A DNA stretch of 64,000 nt from Paralithodes platypus (Eukaryota > Arthropoda > Malacostraca > Decapoda > Lithodidae). The translations under genes and the position numbers were made by a program. Location of the stretch: contig CM064492.1 of assembly GCA_032716605.1 (NCBI GenBank), forward strand, positions 50,297,272 through 50,361,271, written 5' to 3'. Position 1 is the stretch's first letter, and every line of letters starts with the position of its first letter. The notes beneath the pieces were generated by a model. It did not search any database, had not been told where the DNA came from, and was given only the letters and a program-made list of their open reading frames with translations. Of the stretch, positions 1-9,320 are shown piece after piece.

Positions 1-107
1 ACTATTATATATTATAATGCTATTATAACTGGACATGGCAGGCTATCCTTGCAGAACGACTTGCAAATAATTACTGAATGGTCCACAAGGTGAAACAAAA
101 GGCGATA

Positions 108-297
108 TAACGCTAATTTAGACGATTCTATTCATCATTTCTTTATCATAATATCTACCTCTAAGGCTCAAAGGGGTAAATACGATCTCAATTTACCCTC
201 TGAAAAACATAGGTTCTTCATAGAATGCATAAAATCGTCTAATATTAGCCAGAATTAACGAAAACAAATGTGTCATGGTGCTGAAGGGGATAAATAC
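108..297. mobile_element. Family C fold-back MITE, degraded copy
   Basis: The two halves are imperfect inverted copies (for example TTTAGACGATTCTATTC near 118 against AAAATCGTCTAATATTAG near 231), as in the better copies at 4110-4325 and 21266-21479. The terminal TTAACCC is lost on the left and only GAAGGGGATAAA remains on the right. No coding capacity. Confidence 0.5.
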
Positions 298-555
298 TAA
301 TGGACGGATTTTTGTTTCCTATGTGCATGAATGAGACAAAAGGCAAAGCTGTCTGTAACAAGTGTCCCCCCCAATAGAGGGAGAGAGTTTCAAAGCTTAT
401 TTGTTGAGTAGAAGAAAGGCTGGGGTAATCGGTTCATTCTCGGGCTAGGGAGTTGGCCAGCATAGGGGTGGGAGGGTGTTGAAAGGCGGGTGCCCCCCAG
501 TCTCGGTAAGGGAGGAGGTATACACTGAAACTTCTTCAGTAGGCCTACCTTCATT
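298..555. other. No recognisable feature
   Basis: Unique-looking sequence with short C and G runs. I see no convincing ORF, repeat match or RNA gene here. Confidence 0.5.
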
Positions 556-692
556 TGATACCATAATATACTTATTCCCAGGCTGACCCTTCCTAAATGG
601 TAGAAATATTAGCTCGATTACTTAAGTCGTTTGTGAGATATCGAGGTTAATGCTCAAGAGTTCTGGCCTACATATTTGGAACAGGGTAGAGG
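556..692. mobile_element. Family K element, right half
   Basis: Shares the order 'TATTCCCAGGCTGACCC', 'AAATATTAGCTCGATTA' and a TTTGGAACAGGGTA end with the K copies at 2458-2844 and 48330-48542. The left TIR is missing. Confidence 0.55.
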
Positions 693-744
693 TTGGGAGG
701 ACCGGGTGAAGTTAGTAAGCTGGAAATAGAAAGTTGGAGCTTGG

Positions 745-1165
745 AAGAACCGGTGGAGCTGTGACCAATAAAGAGGGTGGATCAGGTGTAGCTGTGAAAA
801 ATAAAGCGGGTGGAACGGGTGGAGCTGTGAACAATAAAGCGGGTGGAACGGGTGGAGCTGTGAAAAATAAAGAGGGTGGATCAGGTGGAGCTGTGAAAAA
901 TAAAGCGGGTGGAACGGGTGGAGCTGTGAAAAATAAAGAGGGTGGATCAGGTGGAGCTGTGAAAAATAAAGCGGGTGGAACGGGTGGAGCTGTGAACAAT
1001 AAAGAGGGTGGATCAGGTGGAGCTGTGAAAAATAAAGCGGGTGGAACGGGTGGAGATGTGAACAATAAAGCGGGTGGAACGGGTGGAGCTGTGAACAATA
1101 AAGCGGGTGGAACGGGTGGAGCTGTGAAAAATAAAACGGGTGGAACGGGTGGAGCTGTGAACAAT
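745..1165 (+). repeat. 33-bp minisatellite (GGTGGAGCTGTGAAAAATAA...)
   Basis: About 13 head-to-tail units of 33 bp. Variants alternate GCGGGTGGAAC with GAGGGTGGATC, so higher-order alternation is visible. Because 33 is a multiple of three, the array stays open in frames of both strands and yields 11-residue protein repeats. These low-complexity readings have no start context or domain and I do not call them genes. Confidence 0.95.
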
Positions 1166-1312
1166 TAAGCGGGTGGGGGTGTGAAAAAAGAAAAAACGGG
1201 TGGAGCTGTGAATTAATGTGAACCTGGCTGGAACTCTGCTTCCCCCCCCCCCCCCCTGAAACGTCCCCTTAAGATAAAAATTGGCTAGGCGTATTTACGT
1301 GATGATCTGGCT

Positions 1313-1392
1313 GTTAATGGGATCTGCCTTGTGTGGGCCAACCGTCTTTCTACAGACTCCCGTTTTCATGTATTCTTATTTTCTTATGATTG
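1313..1392 (+). mobile_element. Possible LINE 3'-end relic
   Basis: GGGATCTGCCTTGTGTGGGCC followed by CAGACTCCCGTTTTC and a TTCTTATTTTCTTATG tail. A similar block sits at 58406-58470 and at 56646-56674. The layout (GC-rich 3' UTR end plus short TTCTTATG-like tail) resembles CR1/L2-type LINE 3' ends, but no coding part is attached. Confidence 0.35.
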
Positions 1393-1500
1393 GGAGTTCT
1401 TCCCAATCATTACACTTGATAAGATCACAAGGAACTAGATCACCAAATTTAGGTAGATCTGGGAGAGACTTGGCAAACCTTGGCAAGCATTGGTGGAGCT

Positions 1501-1945
1501 ATAACAATTAATTGGGTGGAACTGTGAAAAATTGGGTGGAACTGAAACATTGGGTGGAACTGTGAATAATTAGGTGGAAGATTGGGTGGAACTTTGAAAT
1601 ATTGGGTGGAACTTTGAAATATTGGGTGGAACTGAAAGATTGTGTGGAACTGTAAAAGATCGTGTGGAACTGTAAAAGATTGGGTGGAACTGAGAACGAT
1701 TGGGTGGAACTGAGAAAGATTGGTTGGAACTAAGGAAGATTGGGTGGAACTGAGAAAGATGCGGTGGAACTGAGAAAGATTGTGTGGAACTGAGAAAGAT
1801 TGGGCGGAACTGAAAGATTGGGTGGAACTGTAAAAGATTGGGTGGAACTGAGAAAGATTGGGTGGAACTGTGAAAGATTGGTTGGAACTGGGAGAGAATC
1901 GCTGACACCGGGAAACATTGGGTGGAACTAGGTATAACGGGGTGA
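1501..1945 (+). repeat. 20-bp minisatellite (ATTGGGTGGAACTGAGAAAG)
   Basis: More than 20 imperfect units of about 20 bp, with GGGTGGAAC most constant. That core also occurs in the 33-bp array at 745-1165, so the two arrays probably share an ancestor. Open frames across it are artefacts of the repeat. Confidence 0.93.
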
Positions 1946-1959
1946 GACTGGCGAGCAAT

Positions 1960-2457
1960 AAAAACCCTGTATGAACTAGCAGCTGAATGCTCAGTAATTA
2001 ACATAAGAACTACTTAGCCTTTAACACCTAGTAAATAAGTCAATAGGCCAAATATTAACAATGGCTATCTAGGGGGAAAAAACTCACAAATGACCGATGG
2101 GCGACATGCTAATCGGTGCCACTTACAGGTGGCAATATTTATAACAGATATAACAGATATATATATATACAGTATATACAGTAGGTCAAAAATATATCCA
2201 ACCCATCTTCATTTAGTAATTCAAACAAAAAATGTAAACTCTAGCTAGATTAGCTAACTCTAGATAAGAAAGCTCTGTATAACCTATAATAAAGAACATC
2301 GAGGTGGTTTACCCAACAACATTTTCTCTTCTACCGCACTTCACATTTTCTTGCTTTACCTTCCTGCTTCTTATGTCCTCCCCTTACCCCGCTCCGCTAC
2401 ACAAAAAATACAAAAATACAAAAATAACAAAATAAACTGAACCTATAAGAACAAAAC
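1960..2457. other. AT-rich sequence, nothing recognised
   Basis: Contains a short TA/TATATAC run near 2155-2185. No ORF, RNA gene or clear dispersed repeat seen. Confidence 0.5.
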
Positions 2458-2844
2458 TATACCCTGTTCCAAATAAGTAGGTCAAATTTCTAGAGCATTT
2501 AATCTTTGGCTATCATTTGACGATTTTATTTAAATTAAGTAGGATTTATTGGAGTTAAAATGGTAAAGAGTATCTCAATTAACCCTCCGATTTCCATATA
2601 CCCTTCCTAATCAGAATATAATCGCCTAATAATAGCCATAATAAACTGTCAAAACGCGTCATAATCCTCAATGGGTTAACCTCTATAACTCACAAACGAC
2701 TAGATTAATCGAGCTAATATTTCTACCATTTGGGAAGGATCAGCCAGGGAATAGGTGTGAAAAATGTACAGCTCGGTTGCTCTAGCCCTTTTTGAGTTAT
2801 AGAGGTTAGGGTTCACAATTTCTGGCTAACCTATTCGGAACAGA
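2458..2844. mobile_element. Family K element split by a family C element
   Basis: The left end TATACCCTGTTCCAAATAAG and the right end CCTATTCGGAACAG are inverted relatives. Sequence between 2502 and 2676 is foreign to K: a family C copy begins at TTAA 2499-2502 and ends at TTAA 2676-2679, after which K resumes with CCTCTATAACTC. Compare the uninterrupted K copy at 48330-48542, which reads TTTAACCTCAAAAACTC at that point. Confidence 0.7.
2499..2679. mobile_element. Family C fold-back MITE nested in K
   Basis: Carries the C core (GGCTATCATTTGACGATTTT ... AATCGCCTAATAATAGCC) and the right end GCGTCATAATCCTCAATGGGTTAA. The left TIR is deleted. TTAA on both sides is consistent with a TTAA target duplication. 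Confidence 0.7.
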
Positions 2845-3221
2845 ACAACTAATATGCAGTACAATTCCCAACAAAACAAAACATGTCGCACACGGTAATA
2901 TAACAAATACACAAAGCAACGATGACATGCACATAAAACAAAACATAACATATTAACGAAATAAAAATAAGAAAAATAAACAAAATAAAGATAAATAAAT
3001 AAACAAGTAAAAATATATAGTGAAATACACAACAACCCCAAAAAATGTAAATTAAAATCCAGTCGTTAGGAGTGTTTGTTTTTCATTAGTTGTGATGGTT
3101 AACTGCTCAGGACTCGCCCCTTCCCCCTATATACAGCTGTCAAAATACATTGGCCGGTAGCTAAGTCTATTTTGTGCAGTGCAGTTCGGCCTATCCGTAC
3201 AATCGCCTGCAGAGAAAAAGC
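2845..3221. other. AT-rich sequence, nothing recognised
   Basis: A-rich stretch 2940-3050 followed by ordinary sequence. The minus-strand frame through 2826-3041 is low-complexity and unsupported. Confidence 0.5.
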
Positions 3222-3484
3222 AGGTACACTCGGATACCATAGTCTCTGGCCACTCATAAAATATTCGTGGACGTCACCTAATTCTAATTATGGAAGTGTA
3301 TCTCAGGAAACGAATTCGTGAATATACTTTTCTATACGTCAACTACAAAACTATATATACTATTTATTGAAAAGCAAGTTCTATCCAATAATCAATCCAG
3401 AGTCGTAATTGCATACATTAAAAACATAAGGGGTCCACGAATTCGTATGAGTGGGCTAGAGACTACGGCATCCGAGTGTACCAT
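3222..3484. mobile_element. Family H inverted-repeat element
   Basis: Begins GGTACACTCGGATACC and ends GGCATCCGAGTGTACC; the arms also share CATAGTCTCTGGCCACTCAT and its inverted counterpart ATGAGTGGGCTAGAGAC. Relatives at 33655-33832 and 46190-46835. Confidence 0.7.
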
Positions 3485-3521
3485 GACTATGATACAGTAG
3501 AAACACTGATTTAATGGGCTA

Positions 3522-3559
3522 TTTTTTTTTTTTTTTTTTGTTTTTTTTTTTTTTTTTTG
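3522..3559 (+). repeat. Poly-T tract
   Basis: Two T runs separated by single G residues, abutting the start of a family A copy. Confidence 0.9.
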
Positions 3560-3564
3560 TATAT

Positions 3565-3875
3565 TCATTTATATATTTCTTAGTTTCCTCTCCAGACCTC
3601 CATTAGGATTAGAAAAACACCCCCTGGACCCCTTCAAGATACATTTGTGCATTTTTCGGTAGAAAAATGGCCGGTTCCTCTTAAAATTGCAGGCTTGCTA
3701 TCGCTCGCCAGGGAAAAATCGACACCGAAATTGCACTAAAGGTCATAAAATTGACAACAAAATGGGACGAAATGTGTTTAAATCGCCAAACGTAGGGTCT
3801 GAACGTCTTAAAATATCAAAATTAATGGGGCTAAGCATGAGAGAGAAGGGGTCCCAAAAAGCAACTACCTGCACC
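3565..3875 (+). mobile_element. Family A MITE, ends degraded
   Basis: Shows the conserved order of family A: TTTCCTC..AGACCTCCAT, CCCCTTCAAGATA, TTTTTCGGTAGAAAAATG, CTATCGCTCGCCAGG, AATCGACACC, CGTCTTAAAAT, ATGGGGCTAAGCATGAGAGAG. The terminal GGGGAGATGGG repeats are not recognisable. The 125-codon frame through it is not a gene. Confidence 0.8.
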
Positions 3876-4109
3876 TTTATATCAATGAGAAGAAACATTA
3901 ACTCGGGTAATTTGGCTCTCAAGATTATATCAAAAGGTTACATGATGGTGTCAGAACCATTACATTTAATTGGCATTATTTGTCACTGCAGGCAAGTATA
4001 CGGTTACATTATTAAGATACTCCTCTTCTGTGCTTTAATATATGGCAGCTATTTTCAAGACTGAATTAGGAGTGCAGTATGTGATGCAGAAATTAGTTAA
4101 TATGATCAA

Positions 4110-4325
4110 TTAACCCCTTGAGGATCATGACGTGTGTTGACAGTTTATTCTGGCCATTATTAGACGATTGCATGCAGTTTTGGAGGGATCTATAGGAATG
4201 AAAAGAGTAAAGACTGTCTCAATTAACCGTCTGACTTCCATGTACCCTTCCTAATCTGAATAAAATCATTTAATAATAGCCAGAAATAAAGGAAAAAAAT
4301 GCGTCTTGGATCTCAAAAGGGTTAA
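4110..4325. mobile_element. Family C fold-back MITE, complete
   Basis: Starts TTAACCCCTTGAGGATCATG and ends CTCAAAAGGGTTAA. The two halves are inverted copies along nearly the whole 216 bp (TCTGGCCATTATTAGACGAT against AATCATTTAATAATAGCCAG), so a transcript would form one long hairpin. Bounded by TTAA. Confidence 0.85.
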
Positions 4326-4538
4326 CTATTTTACAACAAACTATTATCGCAAAGCAATCATGCTAATGTTATGTATAAAGATAGACAACATCAGTGAGAG
4401 GTTATGATATTATGGAAGCGACTGTACAATGGATCAGAACAGGGTTGCATATAATACATAATGCACCCTACCAACGCTGGCACTGTTGCAGTAAATCTAT
4501 GACTGCCAATTCCCCCTTTCTCCCCCATCCCTATATGT

Positions 4539-4705
4539 CACACACACACACACAGACAGACACACACACAGCTGCATGCCATATCGTCTATACAAATACT
4601 CAACTATATTTAATGTCGACACTGTTACATACATATATATATATACATACATACATACATACATACATGCATACAGTACATACATATACATATATGTATA
4701 TGTGG
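4539..4705 (+). repeat. CA/GACA and TATG/TACA microsatellites
   Basis: (CA)n with CAGACAGA near 4539-4572 and ATAC/TACA repeats at 4625-4705. The open frames over them are repeat-driven. Confidence 0.9.
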
Positions 4706-4766
4706 GGGTACATGGTTGTGTGTGTACAGTATGTGTATGCGTATATGTGGATATTATGTGTATATA

Positions 4767-4921
4767 GCTGACAGGAGTAGGATACGAACCATTCAGGCAG
4801 TGTGTCCAGCCACCTACACCATCACGAGTGTTAAAAGTATCAAATTCCTTCTGTTAACCTTTGTGATGGTGTAGGTGACTGGACACTCTTCCTGAATGGT
4901 TCGTATCCTAGCTCTGTCAGC
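4767..4921. repeat. Palindrome made of two head-to-head tRNA-like sequences
   Basis: GCTGACAGGAGTAGGATACG on the left is mirrored by TCGTATCCTAGCTCTGTCAGC on the right, with a loop of about 20 bp. Each arm, read toward the ends, has an A-box-like TGGTGTAGGTGACTGG and a B-box-like GGTTCGTATCC about 40 bp further, as in tRNA-derived SINE heads. No intact tRNA fold is claimed. Confidence 0.65.
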
Positions 4922-5235
4922 AATATTTGTCATCAAATAAACATATGTGTATATGTATGCATAATTTATACAGTATGTATACAAATACACATACTGCATA
5001 TATTGATAAGTTTAGATATACCGTATGCACTCTGTGTTTATGTACATGCAGTGCATGTGCATGTATTGATACGTACATGTACTTGTACTGTACTGAGCAA
5101 CAATACAGCACGGTTGCATGTAATTTACTGGGCTCAGGTTTTAACCCTTAATCTCTATACAAAACAGATTAGCCTCACCTCAGTCAAGGTGGCCAGATGA
5201 GTTGAGGTACTGTTCTATATAAAATATAGATAGAT
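4922..5235. other. ATGTA-rich low-complexity sequence
   Basis: Loose ATGTATGC/GTATAC repetition with no coding or RNA signal seen. Confidence 0.5.
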
Positions 5236-5290
<55 letters not shown>

Positions 5291-5310
5291 GAGAGAGAGA
5301 GAGAGAGATA
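5226..5310 (+). repeat. (GATA)/(TA)n/(GA)n microsatellite
   Basis: ATAGATAGATA, then about 25 TA units, then about 9 GA units. Confidence 0.95.
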
Positions 5311-5425
5311 GTATAGAGGATGCACGAGTGACTGAAATGCAAGCTCTACCAATAAATACTAGTACAAAGCTCAGAAGAAAAAAAAGTTCAGAATCTATAG
5401 TATATGCCTTTTCCATTACACATCT

Positions 5426-5637
5426 AAAGCCGGTATCACACGCTTTCATAGTCAACATTCAATGATCAAAATTTTTCTGGCAACATTTATGGAGTATTTT
5501 GCACTGGTATCGGAAACTAGACTGATGATTGATTAATTTAGGTATCAGAAAAATATTAAACGTTTACCTCATAAGCTGCCAGACCAGTGTTGAGGATAAA
5601 TGTTGAGTGAAAAAGTGCTCGTGTGATACCGGTTTTA
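5426..5637. mobile_element. Family N inverted-repeat element
   Basis: AAAGCCGGTATCACACG at the left is mirrored by CGTGTGATACCGGTTTT at the right, and TCAACATT recurs inverted just inside. Length is about 212 bp. Single copy seen here, so boundaries are approximate. Confidence 0.6.
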
Positions 5638-5728
5638 CCCACTTAAATCCACGCCACTCAAAATTCACCCACCCCATCAATTGACAGAGGCATTGCAACT
5701 CTCTACACGGTAACACGTATCCATACTT

Positions 5729-6071
5729 TTAAGGGGAGAATTAAAATGACGAGTTTTGTTTTACCTGAATTCCCTTATCCCTCATGTTTAGCCCCATAAG
5801 CGTAATGATTTTAAGACGTTCGCCTCATTAGTCGGCGATTTTAAGACCTGGCACCCCATTCATGTCAATTATAAAATCTTTAGCACCATTTAGGTTTCAG
5901 GTGTTGATTTCTTCCTGGTGAGCAATAACGAACCGTAATTTAGGAGGAGCCAGCATTAGGCCAAGACATTTTTCTACCGAAAAATGTATACAGTTATCTC
6001 GAAGGTAGGTCTTGGCGGAGTTTTTTAAGTTTGATGGAGATCTAAGGAGGAAACTATAAACAAATTCTTAA
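5729..6071 (-). mobile_element. Family A MITE
   Basis: Minus orientation: TTAAGGGGAG, CCCTCATGTTTAGCCCCAT, AGACGTTCGCC, ATTTTTCTACCGAAAAATGTA, TTGATGGAGATCTAAGGAGG. Right end TTAA (6068-6071) is shared with the next family A copy, which lies in the opposite orientation. Confidence 0.85.
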
Positions 6072-6483
6072 GGGGGAAGGGTATATTTTTTGGTCGATTA
6101 TTTCATATATACAGTATATTTCATATATACAGTATATTTCATATATACAGTATATTTAGCTTTGTTTTTTAGTTTCCTCCCTAGACCTCCATCAAACTTT
6201 ATGAAAACATCCATTCGATTCCCCTTCTAGATTAATTTGTAAATTTTTCGGTAGAAAGATTTCCCGGCCGAAGGCCGGTTCTTTAAAAAATACAGGCTCA
6301 CTATCGTTCGCCAGAAAAAAAATCGACCCCAAAATAGCACCAAAGGTCTTAATATTGACAAATAAATGGGGCGAAAGGTCTTAAAATCGACAAACTAATA
6401 AGCAAACATCTTCAAATCTGACAACTAATGGGGCTAAACATGAGGGAGAAGGGGGTCTAGAAAAAAGACCCATCTCCCCTTAA
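6068..6483 (+). mobile_element. Family A MITE, near complete
   Basis: Starts TTAAGGGGGAAGGG and ends CCCATCTCCCCTTAA, giving TIRs next to TTAA on both sides. It contains the three short palindromes typical of A: TTTTTCGGTAGAAA, CCCGGCCGAAGGCCGG and CACTATCGTTCGCC. A triplicated TTTCATATATACAGTATA lies at 6101-6158. Shares its right TTAA with a family C element. Confidence 0.9.
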
Positions 6484-6555
6484 GCCCTTGAAGATTATGA
6501 CGAATTTTAACAGCGTATTTTGGCTGTCATTAGACGATCATATATTGTAACGTGG

Positions 6556-6767
6556 CCGGACGGATTGCCGACGGACATTTGGCCGAACGGACATTTGGCC
6601 GAACGGTTAGGTTAAGTTAGGTTAGGTTAGGTTAGGTTAAGTTAGGTTAAGTTAGGTTAGGTTAAATTAGGTTAGGTTAGGTTAGGTTAGGTTAGGTTAG
6701 GTTAGGTTAGGTTAGGTTAGGTTAGGTTAGGGTCTGTCGGCCAAATGTCCGTCGGCAATCCGTCCGG
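6556..6767. mobile_element. Family M fold-back with TTAGG core
   Basis: Perfect 31-bp inverted repeats at 6556-6586 and 6737-6767 (CCGGACGGATTGCCGACGGA... and its complement) enclose a (TTAGG)n array; a second ACATTTGGCCGAACGG lies inside the left arm. Total 212 bp. No target duplication is obvious. Confidence 0.85.
6605..6732 (+). repeat. Interstitial (TTAGG)n telomere-like array
   Basis: About 25 GGTTA pentamers with a few TTAAG and TTAAA variants. TTAGG is the canonical arthropod telomere unit; here it is internal and boxed by inverted repeats. Confidence 0.93.
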
Positions 6768-6988
6768 GAGCCTACTGTAAAGCTTATGAAGGACCTGTCG
6801 GAGTTAAAAGGGTAACTAACGACTTGCCCAATCAACCCTCTGATTTCCATACACATTTCTTACCCTTTAGAAAATCATCCAATGATAGCCAGAATAAACT
6901 GTCAACATGCGTCATAATCGTTGTTAACAAAATGACAATGATATAAACAAAACAAGAAAACAACAAAAACACGGGTGGGCGAAACGAC

Positions 6989-7416
6989 TTAACCCCTTCT
7001 GTACGGTCGTGCTAATAAGTTATGTCTCAGCTGTCATTACGTTTAGCTCGCTCTGTGCTGCATTAATGTCTGTCAGATGTTGAATAGGGTTGGTAAGTGT
7101 AGGAATATATTTATCTCACTCGAAACGAATAAATCAAGTTTTGAATATTGCTGATACCAATAATTGATCAAAATATACTTGGTGCCGAGACATCACTTAT
7201 TAGGCCGACTGTACCGTTGACATCCATTATATTTGGTTCTGGCTACGTCTAATCGATCTTATTCAGTTTAGGAAGGATCTATAGCAATTATGAGGTTATG
7301 TTGAACTATATCAATAAACCCTTTTAACTACCACTGATCTTTCCTAAGCTCCATAAAATCGTCTAAATACAGCTAGAATAAAGTATAACAGACGTCGCTG
7401 GTACAGAAAGGGTTAA
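6989..7416. mobile_element. Family C MITE interrupted by element D
   Basis: Left TTAACCCCTTCTG and right AGAAAGGGTTAA with family C core at 7230-7400. D is inserted at the TA of CTGTACCG; an uninterrupted C has CTGTACCGGCG at that point (58937). Confidence 0.8.
7004..7211. mobile_element. Family D mariner-like MITE
   Basis: Flanked by TA on both sides. Left CGGTCGTGCTAATAAGT mirrors right ACTTATTAGGCCGACTG. Related copies at 7844-8053 and 20212-20423. TA target and CAGT-type ends suggest Tc1/mariner mobilisation. Confidence 0.85.
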
Positions 7417-7748
7417 GGGGAGGTGTTTAGTTTGTTCGCTAGACCTACATCAAGGTTATAATTACACCCCCTAGACCCCATTTTCAAGATAGATTTTAAC
7501 ATTTTCGGTAGAACATTTTCCCGGCCGAAGGCGATTTTCTTATATTACAGGTTCGCTATCGCTCGCCATGAAAAAAATCGACACCTACAGTAAATGGCGC
7601 GAAATATGTTAACATTGACAGAAATGGGGCGAAAGTTCTTAAAATCGCCAAAATAATGGGGTGAACGGTTTAGAATTTATAAAGCAATGGGGAAATGAGG
7701 GGAAAAGGGGTCCCGAAAATAATCCCTCGAGTAGAAATCTCCCCTTGA
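7413..7748 (+). mobile_element. Family A MITE
   Basis: TTAAGGGGAGGTG start shared with the family C right end; GACCTACATCAAGG, CCCCTAGACCCC, CCCGGCCGAAGGCG, GCTATCGCTCGCCATG, AATCGACACC; ends near ATCTCCCCTTGA, where the TTAA has one substitution. Confidence 0.82.
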
Positions 7749-7843
7749 ACAGAAAAGCCATATACTGCGCGTTCGACTTCTCATATATGCTAAATACAGG
7801 AATAATAATAGATCTGGGACACTATTTAATGCATGCTAAAGTA

Positions 7844-8053
7844 CGGTGGCGCTCATAAGTCATGCCTCAGCTGTCTTTACGTTTGGCTCGCTCTGTGCTG
7901 TATTAATGGCTGTCAGATGTTGAATAGGGTGGGCAAGTGTAGGAACATGTTTGTATATCTCACTCAAAAAGAAGAAATCATGTGTAAATTTTATGATACC
8001 AATTATTGATAAAAACATAATTGGTGCCGAGACATCACTTATTAGGCCGACTG
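7844..8053. mobile_element. Family D mariner-like MITE
   Basis: TA-flanked; ends CGGTGGCGCTCATAAGT and ACTTATTAGGCCGACTG. Interior closely follows the copy at 7004-7211. Confidence 0.85.
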
Positions 8054-8135
8054 TACACTGCATATGTCATGTGCTCAATAAAGACTACACAAAATTGAAG
8101 CACAACTGATACATTTAATCATAACTGGGAACACG

Positions 8136-8504
8136 TGAAGGGGAGATGGGTGTATTTATATTGATGCTTATTATGTTTAAGTTTTCTCCCTAGACCTCCA
8201 TCAACCTGTATAAAACACCCCCTAGACCCCCCTTCAAGATAAATTTGTACATTTTTTGGTAGAAGATTGTCCCGGCCTAAGGCCGATAACTCTTAAAATT
8301 CCAGGCTCGCTTTCGCTCGCCAGGAAAAAATCGACATCTAAATGGCAAGAAATATCTGAATATTGACAAAGAAATGGGACGTAAAGTCTTAAAATCGCCA
8401 AACAAATAGGCCAAACATCTAAAAATAAAAAAAATAATGGGGCTATACACGAGGGAGAAAGGGGCCAGACAAACTGCAGCACCCCCCCCGCCCCCCCCCC
8501 TTAA
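8136..8504 (+). mobile_element. Family A MITE
   Basis: GAAGGGGAGATGGGTG start, CTCCCTAGACCTCCATCAA, CCCCCTTCAAGATAAATTTG, CCCGGCCTAAGGCCG, CTTTCGCTCGCCAGG, ACACGAGGGAGAAAGGGG; right end has expanded into a C tract before TTAA. Confidence 0.88.
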
Positions 8505-8541
8505 TTTTAACATATAATCATGAATCTAGTCATTATTGTTC

Positions 8542-8752
8542 TGAAGGGGAGTTGGGTTGTGATTTTCCGGGCCCTCTTCTTCCTCATGTTTAGCCCCACT
8601 ACTTTTCAGATTGTATGACGTTCGGATCATTGGACCTTTCGTCCCATTTCTTTGTCAATAGATAGACTTTTAGTGTCATTTATTTGTAAAACTAAAAAAA
8701 ATTATACATAGATACATAAATGAACAAATAAATACACCCATCCACCCCTTAA
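8542..8752 (-). mobile_element. Family A MITE, internally deleted
   Basis: TGAAGGGGAGTTGGG start and CACCCATCCACCCCTTAA end. The block from the TCGATTTTTTCC segment through the GGAGGTCTAGG segment is missing, leaving 211 bp. Shows how shorter derivatives arise. Confidence 0.8.
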
Positions 8753-9093
8753 CAATTGGAACACTTCCTGCGAAGCGATTTATACATATATGCTGAACAG
8801 TGAATGAATGTAATTATTATATAACTGTCTTTTGTGTATTCAAAGGTATATTAAATTCTGTATGTATTATAATGTATACTGGCATTGTGTACCACCTATG
8901 TATTATCATTACAATATTAATATTACAGTGTATCATGTTGGCATATTTATCAAATGAGGTTTATGTAAAATATTTGGCTTATCGTATTTTGCGCCCTCCC
9001 AATATTTTGTCGTGGGTTCCGGTTACTTGACACAGGACAGGTTAGTTTTCTTTGTTTCCGTATAGTTTATTCAGGCAAGCACTGGGAAACAGC

Positions 9094-9095
<2 letters not shown>
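8753..9095. other. No recognisable feature
   Basis: AT-rich sequence. The 76-codon plus-strand frame at 8800-9030 has no recognisable domain and no supporting context. Confidence 0.4.
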
Positions 9096-9151
<56 letters not shown>

Positions 9152-9270
9152 AGATAAAGTAAATGAAATGTATGAAGAATGTATAGATGTAGTTACACCC
9201 CCCCCCCCCCCCCCCCCAAGGTAAACATAAACATAACACACACACCCACCCACACCCACCCACCCACTCA

Positions 9271-9319
<49 letters not shown>
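9096..9319 (+). repeat. (CA)n, poly-C and (CCCA)n microsatellites
   Basis: (CA)n at 9096-9148, a run of about 22 C at 9197-9219, CACCCACC repeats and a second (CA)n at 9275-9319. TC-rich sequence follows to 9434. Confidence 0.95.

Positions 9320-9320
<1 letters not shown>

Larger units (their letters stand above)
6480..6927. mobile_element. Family C MITE interrupted by element M
   Basis: Left part TTAAGCCCTTGAAGATTATGACG ... TAGACGATCATATATTG; right part AATCATCCAATGATAGCCAG ... GCGTCATAATCGTTGTTAA. The middle holds the TTAGG-centred fold-back M. Confidence 0.8.

Noticed and set aside
3687..4064. 125-codon plus-strand frame
   Set aside because: Its first half is a family A MITE; no protein domain and no conservation expected.
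6605..6732. True chromosome end or telomere fusion
   Set aside because: TTAGG units run in one direction only and are boxed by inverted repeats within ordinary repeats on both sides.
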